Position numbers and translations under genes: made by a program
Notes under the pieces: generated by a model
The model's database searches: none
The model's input: the letters and a program-made list of their open reading frames with translations, nothing else
What the model was told of the DNA's origin: nothing
Assembly (NCBI RefSeq): GCF_026151165.2
Contig: NZ_CP117849.1
Location: 2,418,001 to 2,482,000, forward strand
Direction of reading: 5' to 3'
Source of the DNA: Cryobacterium sp. SO2
Lineage (GTDB): Bacteria > Actinomycetota > Actinomycetes > Actinomycetales > Microbacteriaceae
Length of the DNA: 64,000 bases
In this document: positions 51,906 to 58,841 of the stretch, piece after piece
Layout of the letters: each line of letters starts with the position of its first letter
How positions within the stretch are numbered: position 1 is the stretch's first letter

Positions 51906-53411
51906 TCACCTCACGTAGGAGACCAGGCCGATCATGCCGCGAGCAGCGTGGTACGCGTTGTGGCAGTGGACGAGCCATTGGCCTGGATTATCAGCGTCGA
52001 ATTCGACGGTGACGGTTTCCCCCGGCCGGACGATGACGGTGTCCTTGCGTGCTCCGTTGCCCGCGATCTGAAAGCTGTGTCCGTGCAGGTGCATTGGATG
52101 CCACATCATCGTGTCGTTGATCATCGTGATCTGCACCCGCTCGTTGAGGCTGACATCGAAGGCACCAGCGTAGGGGTCGTCCATGTTGAAGGTCCGCCCG
52201 TTGATGCTCCAGTCGTAGGAGTGCATCCCTCCCGTAAGTCGCATCTCGTGTCGCCGGGTCGGCGAGCGGGACGGGAGGCGGACGGATTCATCTGCTCGCA
52301 ACTGACCGCCGTCGGTGACGTCACCTGTCAGAGTGGACGGCATTCGACCCGGCGAGGGTGGGGTGCCAGAACCTGTGCGGATGAGCCCGTAGGCGCTTCC
52401 GTCCTTGCCTTCGGGGAGAGCCAGAACTGGAGTGTAGCCGTCGACGACGGTGACGAGCGCGTCGATGCGTTCGCCCATTCCAAGGACAACGGCGTCCACC
52501 TGCTGGTGCTGGACGGGAAAGCCGTCGGTGTGGGTGAGGGTGATCTTCTGCCCGGGGATGCCCACCCTGTAGGCGGTGTCCCCTGCCGCGTTGATGATGC
52601 GCAAGCGGATCCGACTGCCGGGTCGGCTGTCGAACACTTCGGCCGTTTGCGGAGCCTTGCCGTTGAATAGATGGACGGGGAATGGCACGTCGCCCGCGTC
52701 ACCGCCCAAGTATGGGCTGGTGAAAGTCGACCCCATTCCGCTCATGCCCGAATCCATCCCGCTCATACCCGACCCGCCGGCCAAAGCGTTCAGCGCATCG
52801 TCGGGAGTGCCCGGGAGTCCGTCGAGCCAGTCGTCGAGGAGGATGACCCATTCCTGGTCGTAGGCCATCGGTTCGTTGGGGTCATCGATGATGAGCGCTC
52901 CGGACAGCGCTCGTTCACGTTGCATGTCCACGTGGGAGTGATACCAATAGGTACCTGGTTGGTTCAGAAAGAATTGATATCTATAGTCGCTGCCTGAAGC
53001 TATCCCTTTTTGGGTGACGCCTGGCACCCCGTCCGCGTCATTTCGCAAGGCGAGGCCGTGCCAATGGACGCTCGTCGGCTCTGCCAGGTTGTTGGTCACT
53101 GGCACCTTCAAAAGGTCTCCCGTTTTTGCGCGGATGAGAGGCCCGTTAAGTGTCCCGTTGTACCCCCAGGTCGTCAGAGCAGTGCCGGCGACTACGGTGT
53201 CGAAGGTACCGGCGGTGAGGTTGTGGGTGACGGTGGCGCCGTTGGCCGTACGGCGCGCCTCGTACCGGGCGACCACGGGATCGGTCGACAGTATCCGGTC
53301 GGCCCCGGCTCGGGCGCCGGGACCAGTCGTGCATGACGCAAGGACCGCTGTGGCCGTCGCAGCCAGGGTCGCGTCCAGGAAGGTCCGTCGAGTGAAGTGG
53401 GTGACCATCAT
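51906..53411 (-). CDS. Tat-exported multicopper oxidase
   Basis: 501-residue three-domain copper oxidase. The signal has RRTFLDATLA and a lipobox LASC, so it is a Tat substrate and lipoprotein. Copper-ligand motifs: HWHG, HSH, HPMHLHGHSF and HCHNAYHAARGM (T1 site with axial Met). A Gly-Met-Ser loop (SGMSGMDSGMSGMGS) resembles the Met-rich copper-binding insert of CueO. It probably oxidises Cu(I) outside the membrane. Last gene of a six-gene redox operon starting at 55831. Confidence 0.92.
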   Translation of the reverse strand: MMVTHFTRRTFLDATLAATATAVLASCTTGPGARAGADRILSTDPVVARYEARRTANGATVTHNLTAGTFDTVVAGTALTTWGYNGTLNGPLIRAKTGDLLKVPVTNNLAEPTSVHWHGLALRNDADGVPGVTQKGIASGSDYRYQFFLNQPGTYWYHSHVDMQRERALSGALIIDDPNEPMAYDQEWVILLDDWLDGLPGTPDDALNALAGGSGMSGMDSGMSGMGSTFTSPYLGGDAGDVPFPVHLFNGKAPQTAEVFDSRPGSRIRLRIINAAGDTAYRVGIPGQKITLTHTDGFPVQHQQVDAVVLGMGERIDALVTVVDGYTPVLALPEGKDGSAYGLIRTGSGTPPSPGRMPSTLTGDVTDGGQLRADESVRLPSRSPTRRHEMRLTGGMHSYDWSINGRTFNMDDPYAGAFDVSLNERVQITMINDTMMWHPMHLHGHSFQIAGNGARKDTVIVRPGETVTVEFDADNPGQWLVHCHNAYHAARGMIGLVSYVR

Positions 53412-53418
53412 TGCTCCG

Positions 53419-53700
53419 TTAGCTTGGGCTCGCGGTCGAGCGCATGGCGGGCCACGTCAGCGAGGAGAGATGGCGGCGCAGTTTTTTTTCTGACAGGCGT
53501 CCGTAGCTGAACAGCTCGCCGTCGATCAAGATGCCCGGAGCAAAAACGATGCCGACCCGATTGGCAAGTTCTCGGCCTTCCGCTGATGCCAACGGAATCT
53601 CCGCGATGTCCAGGGGGTACTCTTCGCTGAGCTGCGCCAAGGTGTTCTTGGCGTTCACGCAGGATGGGCATGATTCCTGGGTCAGGACGGTGATCATCAT
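53419..53700 (-). CDS. Thioredoxin/glutaredoxin-fold protein with CPSC
   Basis: 93 residues. Begins MMITVLTQESCPSCVNAKN with a CxxC redox site, then GIVFAPGILIDGELFSYGRL containing the cis-Pro. Cytoplasmic, no signal. Its ATG overlaps the stop of the upstream redoxin gene. It likely passes electrons toward the CcdA-like membrane protein and redoxin encoded in the same operon, supporting thiol chemistry near copper. Confidence 0.85.
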   Translation of the reverse strand: MMITVLTQESCPSCVNAKNTLAQLSEEYPLDIAEIPLASAEGRELANRVGIVFAPGILIDGELFSYGRLSEKKLRRHLSSLTWPAMRSTASPS

Positions 53701-54392
53701 GATCCGCTCACCCCGGCAGCCTTCATGTCGGCGAGCAGGTCGGTCATTGACACGTACATTGTGTAATCCGGTGCGCCGCCGTAGTCGGCGCGCCACTCAA
53801 TCTCGCCGTCGGGCCCGACGAGGATGAAGCTGTGTCCGGCGCGGGAGTCGCCCATCATGCCGTAATCGTTCGCCCCGTACTCCTTGATGACGTCCATCTT
53901 CGTGTCCGCCAGCGCGACAGAAGCGAGCTTGTCGTCGTCCATCTTTTGCGCGATCAGGTCTACCGGTCCGCTGGTGATCGTGAGCACATCGTCGACTCCG
54001 GCGGCGGCGAGCTGGTCGGATGAGGCATCCAGGTCACGCATCTGGTCCCAGCACGGCTGGCAGCCCAGTCCCTCATGGAAGTACAAGAGCACCGACTTGC
54101 CCGAGTAGTCACTCAGATCCACGGTGTCCCCCGTTGTGGACTCCATTGCGAATCCAGGGGCCATTTCGCCTACCCCCGGAGATCCCACTGCGTAGTCGGC
54201 CGCATCGGCGCTCCTGCCCATAGGAGCGGACTGGGCCGTCTGGGCGGGCGCGGAGGGCTGCTGGGCGAGAACGAGGAAGAAGGCGCCGAAAATTGCCACG
54301 ACCACGCCGGCACCGATCAGCACGACAAGGCGGTTGGTGTTCTTCCTCAGCGGCCGCATCGCTGCTGCCGGCTTCTTATTGCGTGATGCCAT
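53697..54392 (-). CDS. Membrane-anchored redoxin (AhpC/TSA-like)
   Basis: 231 residues. An N-terminal membrane helix (about 21-43) leads to an extracytoplasmic thioredoxin-fold domain: GEMAPGFAMESTTGDTVDLS, then LLYFHEGLGCQPCWDQM with a CxxC site, and GHSFILVGPDGEIEWRADYGG. It is TlpA/peroxiredoxin-like. Start at 54392 shares one base with the stop of the ccdA-like gene (TAATG). Probably receives electrons from the CcdA-like protein. Confidence 0.85.
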   Translation of the reverse strand: MASRNKKPAAAMRPLRKNTNRLVVLIGAGVVVAIFGAFFLVLAQQPSAPAQTAQSAPMGRSADAADYAVGSPGVGEMAPGFAMESTTGDTVDLSDYSGKSVLLYFHEGLGCQPCWDQMRDLDASSDQLAAAGVDDVLTITSGPVDLIAQKMDDDKLASVALADTKMDVIKEYGANDYGMMGDSRAGHSFILVGPDGEIEWRADYGGAPDYTMYVSMTDLLADMKAAGVSGS

Positions 54393-55339
54393 TACTTCGA
54401 TTCCTTTGCATTGTCGTGACATGCCGGAGTGGTCGCACCGACCGCAACCTGTTCTGCCGTGTCTGGCTCTGTCGCCGAAGCGGTGTGACCGGCCTGTGGG
54501 CGTCGAGCGCGCAGCGCCTTCCACACGAGGGTGGCGAGGGCGGCGAAGACCACGAGCGCAGAGAGCCAACCGGGGATGAAACCAATGGACTGCTGGATAA
54601 CCACCGCTGCGTGGTTCAGCCAAGCGGTGACCCGCACCTGCCAGCCGTCAGACGCCATGCCAATACCGCGAACCGCGATGATCATGGTGACGATGCCCAT
54701 CCCGAGCATCAAGGCACCGGACAACAGGCTTGACAGCGGCAGCCGGCGCCCACCGGGCCACAACGCAACAGTGCGAGCCGTGAGCAGACGGCTATTGCTC
54801 CAATCCTTCCGGTCCCACACCAGTGCAAGGACGCAGAGCGGGGCGACCATGCCGAAGACATAGGCGACACCCACCAGCGCGGCGGTAGAAATCGACGACG
54901 CCGCCCCAGACATCGCGGCCACCCCAGCCAGCACCGGTGCACAACAGGCACTCGCCGCGCCAGAGAACACGCCCAGGCCATAAACGGAGCCGATTCCGGA
55001 GCCGGACTTCTTCCCCGACGGCATCGGGAGCATCAGCTTCCACCCCACCAACGTGGCGACACCCACGACGACCATGGCGATTCCCACGACGCTGAAGATC
55101 CAGAAGTGGTACTGCGCCAGGGCGCGGCTCACGATCGCGGCCCCCAACGCTATGGGCAGGATGATCGTGCCGACACCGGCGGCGAAAACCAGTGTCATGC
55201 CCAGAATCTGACCGCGACGGCGGAAGCTGGACGCGAAGAACGCCGGCAACATCACCGACACGCAACACGGGGCCAATAGGGCGACGATGCCGCCTAAGAA
55301 CGAGGCGAGGATTGTGGTGGAGAGCAGGACCTGCTCCAT
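54392..55339 (-). CDS. CcdA/DsbD-type membrane thiol-transfer protein
   Basis: 315 residues, six core helices plus a C-terminal helix pair. The two membrane Cys are in LLAPCCVSVMLPAFF and SGAASACCAPVLAG, each as a CC pair (most CcdA have one Cys per site). It would carry reducing equivalents outward to the redoxin. GAAGGAGCAATAC fixes the start at 55339. The hydrophilic C-terminus contains one further Cys (TTPACHDN). Confidence 0.85.
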   Translation of the reverse strand: MEQVLLSTTILASFLGGIVALLAPCCVSVMLPAFFASSFRRRGQILGMTLVFAAGVGTIILPIALGAAIVSRALAQYHFWIFSVVGIAMVVVGVATLVGWKLMLPMPSGKKSGSGIGSVYGLGVFSGAASACCAPVLAGVAAMSGAASSISTAALVGVAYVFGMVAPLCVLALVWDRKDWSNSRLLTARTVALWPGGRRLPLSSLLSGALMLGMGIVTMIIAVRGIGMASDGWQVRVTAWLNHAAVVIQQSIGFIPGWLSALVVFAALATLVWKALRARRPQAGHTASATEPDTAEQVAVGATTPACHDNAKESK

Positions 55340-55403
55340 GTATTGCTCCTTCAAAAGTGCACGGACTCACCGCCGTGCCGTCGGGGGGGCGGACGCCCGA
55401 GGT

Positions 55404-55670
55404 TCAAGCCTGGGTCGTGGTCTTTGCGGCTTCGTTAGAGCTGATGTCGGCGTGGTCGTATGAATCCTGCGTAGTGTCGGTGCTCCTATTTTTACTGCGC
55501 ATCATCATGAACATCATTCCGATCATCATCACTGGGCACGCTAGAACCGCTGCGATGGGAAGCGCCTCGCCGATCGACCGGCCGGCCGCCAGGAGTCCGC
55601 CGAGGATGACGACACCGATCACGATCATGCCGATGAGATGAGACTTGCCGCCGTGGTTGTGCCCGTTCAT
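55404..55670 (-). CDS. Small His/Met-containing membrane protein
   Basis: 88 residues. N-terminus MNGHNHGGKSHLIGM, two hydrophobic helices (about 11-33 and 38-58), the second ending in CPVMMIGMMFMMMRSK, very Met-rich, then an acidic Thr/Ser tail. It resembles the small DUF2933-like proteins of copper loci. Its ATG overlaps the stop of the 54-aa gene upstream (ATGA). His and Met content suggest Cu binding. Confidence 0.68.
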   Translation of the reverse strand: MNGHNHGGKSHLIGMIVIGVVILGGLLAAGRSIGEALPIAAVLACPVMMIGMMFMMMRSKNRSTDTTQDSYDHADISSNEAAKTTTQA

Positions 55671-55831
55671 GGACCTTCTCTTTTCTGGGGTTTGGTTTGG
55701 TGGACTGCGTCCTCCGGTGGTGTGTCAGTCCCCCGGCTATTCACGGGGAAGATCTGAGCGATCGCCCACACACCGAGAATGACGAAGACCACACAAATTC
55801 CGGCGAGAATCGGCCACGCATTCATGACCAT
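55667..55831 (-). CDS. 54-residue single-helix membrane protein
   Basis: Short gene at the head of the copper/thiol operon. ATG at 55831 has AGGAGGAAGTA upstream. The protein begins MVMNAWPILAGICVVFVILG, one membrane helix with a Cys, followed by a polar tail rich in Thr, Pro and Lys. Its stop overlaps the next start (ATGA), so it is translationally coupled to the 88-residue protein. A second in-frame ATG at 55825 could also serve. Function unknown. Confidence 0.7.
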   Translation of the reverse strand: MVMNAWPILAGICVVFVILGVWAIAQIFPVNSRGTDTPPEDAVHQTKPQKREGP

Positions 55832-55943
55832 TACTTCCTCCTATCGGAATGTCTTGTCATGACTGTGGCCCCTCTACCCGGGCCTCTCGGTGCAGGTTTG
55901 ACGAAGAAACGATAAAGAATGGTCCTCATCTGCGAGGGAGCTC

Positions 55944-56332
55944 TCAGCCTTGGACTCCGCCAGAGCAGGGCGCGCCGGGTTCGGGGGCTTGTGGACCCTG
56001 CAGATAGGCGGAGAGGAATTCGCTCAGCCTCGGGTCGCCCGCTCTGTCTACCTGAAGCCGCTTACCCCACGTGGTGGCGATGATCGGCGCCGGAAGGTCC
56101 GGATACGGGCTCAAGATCTCGAACGAATTCGCTGCCGAGTTGGAGATAAGGATCTTCAGCTCAGCTGCACCGGAGGCAATTCCGGGAATGCGACAGTGCT
56201 GAGGACGTGCTCGCGGGTGAGCCCCGAAAAGCTCTCAACTTCGTCGATCGTGGAGCCAGCTGCAGACCTGTCATCAGACCCTGCATTCGGACTTCCGAGC
56301 AACACAAGGAGGGTGGACAGTTCCACCGTCAC
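55944..56332 (-). pseudogene. DUF3105 protein, internally deleted and frameshifted
   Basis: On the minus strand one frame reads DEVESFSGLTREHVLSTVAF then PELPPV, the start of the conserved DUF3105 domain (normally followed by GG.H and W..CG). It hits TGA at 56156-56158. Another frame resumes with ILSPYPDLPAPIIATTWGKR and DPRLSEF, ending in QAPEPGAPCSGG, the domain's C-terminus. The central part with the conserved Cys/His is missing, and no signal or helix precedes it. DUF3105 genes often accompany DUF305 and CcdA genes. Confidence 0.72.
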
Positions 56333-56523
56333 GGCCTACCAGTGCCGAACCGACGAGAGGGCCGATGTGGTGGAGAACGTGCGGCGTAAGGCCCGCGATC
56401 CCTCCCAAGCCCGCCGTGAAAGCCGTCCAACGTCGGGTGTGGGTCTATGTCCACCATCGCCTGCGTGCGCATCGATATCGATGGAGTTTCAGTGAAGGAA
56501 CGATCAAGGAGCGAAGAAACCAC

Positions 56524-56616
56524 ATGGAAACTTCACAGTTCCTTCGAAAGTTCCATATTCGGGGGCAGAAGACTCGACGTCAGAGCGCCGCTGGCGCCAG
56601 ACGAAAGGAAATTTGA
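56524..56616 (+). CDS. Possible 30-residue basic peptide upstream of the SHOCT gene
   Basis: ATG at 56524 preceded by AAGGAG at a long spacing; begins METSQFLRKF and ends in a run of Arg/Lys. Its TGA shares a base with the ATG of the SHOCT-domain gene, suggesting translational coupling. It has no known homologue I recognise and may be only a leader peptide. Confidence 0.35.
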   Translation: METSQFLRKFHIRGQKTRRQSAAGARRKEI

Positions 56617-56873
56617 TGATGGGAAATTATGCAGGCGGCATGGGCGGGGCGGGTTGGATCCTGATGGTCCTGCTTTCGGTGACGCTGATCGTCGCTATCG
56701 TGTGGATGGTCGTCGGAATGGTCACCCAACCCAGACAACCATCTGCCCCAGTAGCGACGCCGGAGGCGAGGATCGATACTCCAGCCGACATCCTGAAGCG
56801 TCGGCTGGCCAGAGGCGAAATCGACACAGCGACCTACGAGGAACTCAGTTCAACCATGGAGAAGTCGCGCTAA
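56616..56873 (+). CDS. SHOCT-domain small membrane protein
   Basis: 85 residues. Gly/Met-rich N-terminus (MMGNYAGGMGGAGW), one membrane helix (about 13-36), Pro-rich linker and a C-terminal SHOCT motif ADILKRRLARGEIDTATYEE. SHOCT tails mediate oligomerisation. AAAGGAAATTTG precedes the start. Such proteins frequently lie in copper-resistance clusters of actinobacteria. Confidence 0.83.
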   Translation: MMGNYAGGMGGAGWILMVLLSVTLIVAIVWMVVGMVTQPRQPSAPVATPEARIDTPADILKRRLARGEIDTATYEELSSTMEKSR

Positions 56874-56981
56874 ACGCGCCGGCCTGTTGGCGATCCGTGA
56901 CTTGTAGCCCCCACCGGGCGCTGGGCGGATCGTCCCTCTGGCGCCCGAGAAGGGCCCGCCGTGATCCGGGCGACCACCCGA

Positions 56982-57221
56982 TTTCTCCCAACCGCGCTTG
57001 GACGGTTCATCAGTGATCCACGTCTCGACTTTCGTCCCCGTCACGTCATCAACCTGCGCCTCGCACCCCAGCACGACGACAATGTCTACGCCGGCTACTA
57101 GCAGCGGGGTGATGGCCTTCTGGTGCTCCTCGCCGACACCAATGCCCAGCTCCGCAAGCGGCTCCACCGTCTGAGCGTTCAGTGCAGTTCCGGGGTTTGT
57201 TCCCCCCGAGTGCGCTGTGAT
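56982..57221 (-). pseudogene. arsC fragment (second copy)
   Basis: The minus strand reads ALNAQTVEPLAELGIGVGEE, VVVLGCEAQVDDVTGTK and ETWITDEPSKRG, homologous to residues 43-110 of the intact arsC at 44822-45238. The N-terminal active-site loop (Cys, NGGKS) and the C-terminal helix are missing, so it cannot be an active reductase. It lies near the second acidic 52-residue gene, repeating the arsC plus small-gene arrangement. Confidence 0.85.
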
Positions 57222-57253
57222 TCGGCCATGAACAAGCGATAGAAGTTAAACGA

Positions 57254-57279
57254 AAAACCCCCGAATCACCGGGGGTTTT
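57254..57279. terminator. Terminator behind the tRNA-Gln fragment
   Basis: AAAACCCCCG, loop AATCAC, CGGGGGTTTT: a 10-bp stem with A/T-rich arms giving a U-run in both directions. It is the classical intrinsic terminator expected after a tRNA gene on the minus strand. Confidence 0.85.
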
Positions 57280-57286
57280 GTTACTG

Positions 57287-57318
57287 CTGGGGTACCTGGA
57301 CTCGAACCAAGAACAAAT
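57287..57318 (-). pseudogene. 3' fragment of tRNA-Gln (probable attachment-site scar)
   Basis: The minus strand reads TTGTTCTTGGTTCGAGTCC then AGGTACCCCAG: the T-arm and 3' acceptor strand of a tRNA-Gln whose 5' strand should be TGGGGTA. No matching 5' half, D-arm or anticodon arm lies within 75 nt. Integrases often leave such a 3' tRNA copy at one end of an island. Confidence 0.7.
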
Positions 57319-57700
57319 GATAGGCGTCTCGGCCGTGCCACTCCCCCGCAACTGGGGCGGAATCCCGCGGATTTCCGCGGTTTTCATGGATCTAGTGTAC
57401 GCGCTGGCACGGACGTATACGGGCTCATTCTGGTCACGCAGCGAGGTATCTGGTTCGTTTCTGGTCACGCCGCCGACTGATTCCGGCACTGCCGGGGAGC
57501 TGACCTACATCGGCTCCGGACGTACCCTCGACCTAATACATTGACGATGCGACGATCACCGCTGTGTGGATCTGCGCTCCTCCCCAGGGCGCTGTCGTCA
57601 CCTACCCCTTTGGACGCCAATACTTATGGCTATGTCCACCAAAGGTTGAGCCGGTGATCACTAAGCGCTCGCGCTACCCTCGGCAAAGCGCGACCTGGGG
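57319..57700. other. Gene-free stretch beside the tRNA-Gln fragment
   Basis: No gene recognised in either strand. It contains a 12-nt direct repeat TTCTGGTCACGC (57428-57439 and 57459-57470). The composition is less GC-rich than neighbouring genes, in line with island-junction debris. Confidence 0.5.
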
Positions 57701-57859
57701 TCAGAGTGAGGTGGAGTCCATTGCCGGAGGGTTTCCGTTAGGAGTATCGCTGTCGGTGTACTCGCCCTCTGCCTGTGTGGCGTCGTCGCCAATTTCCGGC
57801 GTGCCGGCCGCTGCCTCGGAATCGGTGTATTCGCCATCAGCAGCGTCGTTGATCTTCAT
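57701..57859 (-). CDS. 52-residue acidic protein with two GEYTDS motifs (copy 2)
   Basis: Begins MKINDAADGEYTDSEAAAG, second motif EGEYTDSDTPN, ends in MDSTSL. Same length as copy 1 (45397-45555), with motifs at the same positions and a conserved leader (TTCGAGAGGGAGAACC before the ATG). Substitutions cluster in the spacer between the motifs and at the C-terminus, while both motifs stay nearly unchanged, which suggests selection on them. No signal peptide, helix or Cys. Function unknown. Confidence 0.7.
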   Translation of the reverse strand: MKINDAADGEYTDSEAAAGTPEIGDDATQAEGEYTDSDTPNGNPPAMDSTSL

Positions 57860-58142
57860 GGTTCTCCCTCTCGAACGGACGATTAGTCTATGTCGTTGCT
57901 CTGGGTAAGGACGGGCGGACGTGATGTGCGGTGTTCATCATCCGCCCGGAACTGATCCGCGGCGCCAGTCCGCTGAATGTAATGCTCTGCGGTCACCACC
58001 CGGCGATGCAGCCCTCCTAGCTACCGCGCTGGAAGCTGTCCCGTTCACTGAGGCGGTCCTCGGCGACCACGTCGGAGATCCCGAGGTGTCTTGATAGCAA
58101 ATCGGCTTCATTGCTGTCGCGCGCCGGTCGCCCTACCTTCCT
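57860..58142. other. Intergenic region between the acidic-protein gene and kdpE
   Basis: No convincing gene. A short + strand open stretch ending at 58094 (reading LLATALEAVPFTEAVLGD) has protein-like composition but no start or ribosome site, so it may be a relic. Confidence 0.4.
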
Positions 58143-58841
58143 CTAACTTGAGTCGCGGTCGGGAAGAAACCGGTACCCCATTCCCGATTCAGTGAGCAGG
58201 TAGCGCGGCCGACTCGGGTCGGGTTCGATCTTTTTGCGTAGTTGAGCGATATATAGCCGGAGATAGCCCGTGTCGCTGATGTGCTCTGATCCCCAAATAT
58301 CGGTGAGGAGACTCTGGCGGGTGACAAGTTTCCCGGCGTTCCTGACAAGCACTTCGAGGACCTGCCATTCTGTGGGCGTCAGCCGGACGAGTTCAGTCCC
58401 CGTTGGGGCGTTCCTTGTGACGCTTTTGGCGGCAAGGTCGATGGCGATATCGGCGAATCGGACTGTCGGCGCAGTTTCCTCGTTCGGGACCCGTCTGGTC
58501 AAGGCGCGAATGCGAGCGAGGAGTTCGTCGATTGAAAACGGTTTGGTGACGTAGTCGTCTGCGCCGGCGTCTAGGGCTTCGACTTTCTCTGCGGCGCCGG
58601 TTCGTCCGGATACAACCAGGATGGGGGCGAGAGTCCAGCCGCGGAGCGCTTGGATAACTTGGATCCCGTCGAGTTCAGGCATGCCGAGGTCGAGCATGAA
58701 GATGTCGGGACGATGCGCGATGGCTGAGTTGAGTGCTTCCGTGCCGTTGACTGCTGTAATGATTTCGTAGCCGCGCGCGCCGAGGGTAATTCGTAATGCG
58801 CGGAGTATCTGTGGGTCATCGTCGGCGATGAGGATCTTCAT
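58143..58841 (-). CDS. kdpE: KDP operon response regulator KdpE
   Basis: 232 residues, OmpR family. Receiver: KILIADDDPQILRAL, phospho-Asp in DIFMLDLGMPELDG, Lys in YVTKPFSIDEL. Winged helix: LTPTEWQVLEVLVRNAGKLV, then LRLYIAQLRKKIEPDPSRPR, the KdpE signature, and GMGYRF. Overlaps kdpD by 4 bp. It activates kdp transcription at low K+ or high salt. Confidence 0.95.
   Translation of the reverse strand: MKILIADDDPQILRALRITLGARGYEIITAVNGTEALNSAIAHRPDIFMLDLGMPELDGIQVIQALRGWTLAPILVVSGRTGAAEKVEALDAGADDYVTKPFSIDELLARIRALTRRVPNEETAPTVRFADIAIDLAAKSVTRNAPTGTELVRLTPTEWQVLEVLVRNAGKLVTRQSLLTDIWGSEHISDTGYLRLYIAQLRKKIEPDPSRPRYLLTESGMGYRFLPDRDSS

Noticed and set aside
55950..56495. A 181-codon + strand frame starting MDSARAGRAG
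   Set aside because: It is antisense to the DUF3105 relic, which accounts for the region much better.
57278..57544. An 88-codon + strand frame over the tRNA-Gln fragment
   Set aside because: Its start lies inside tRNA sequence and no family is recognisable.
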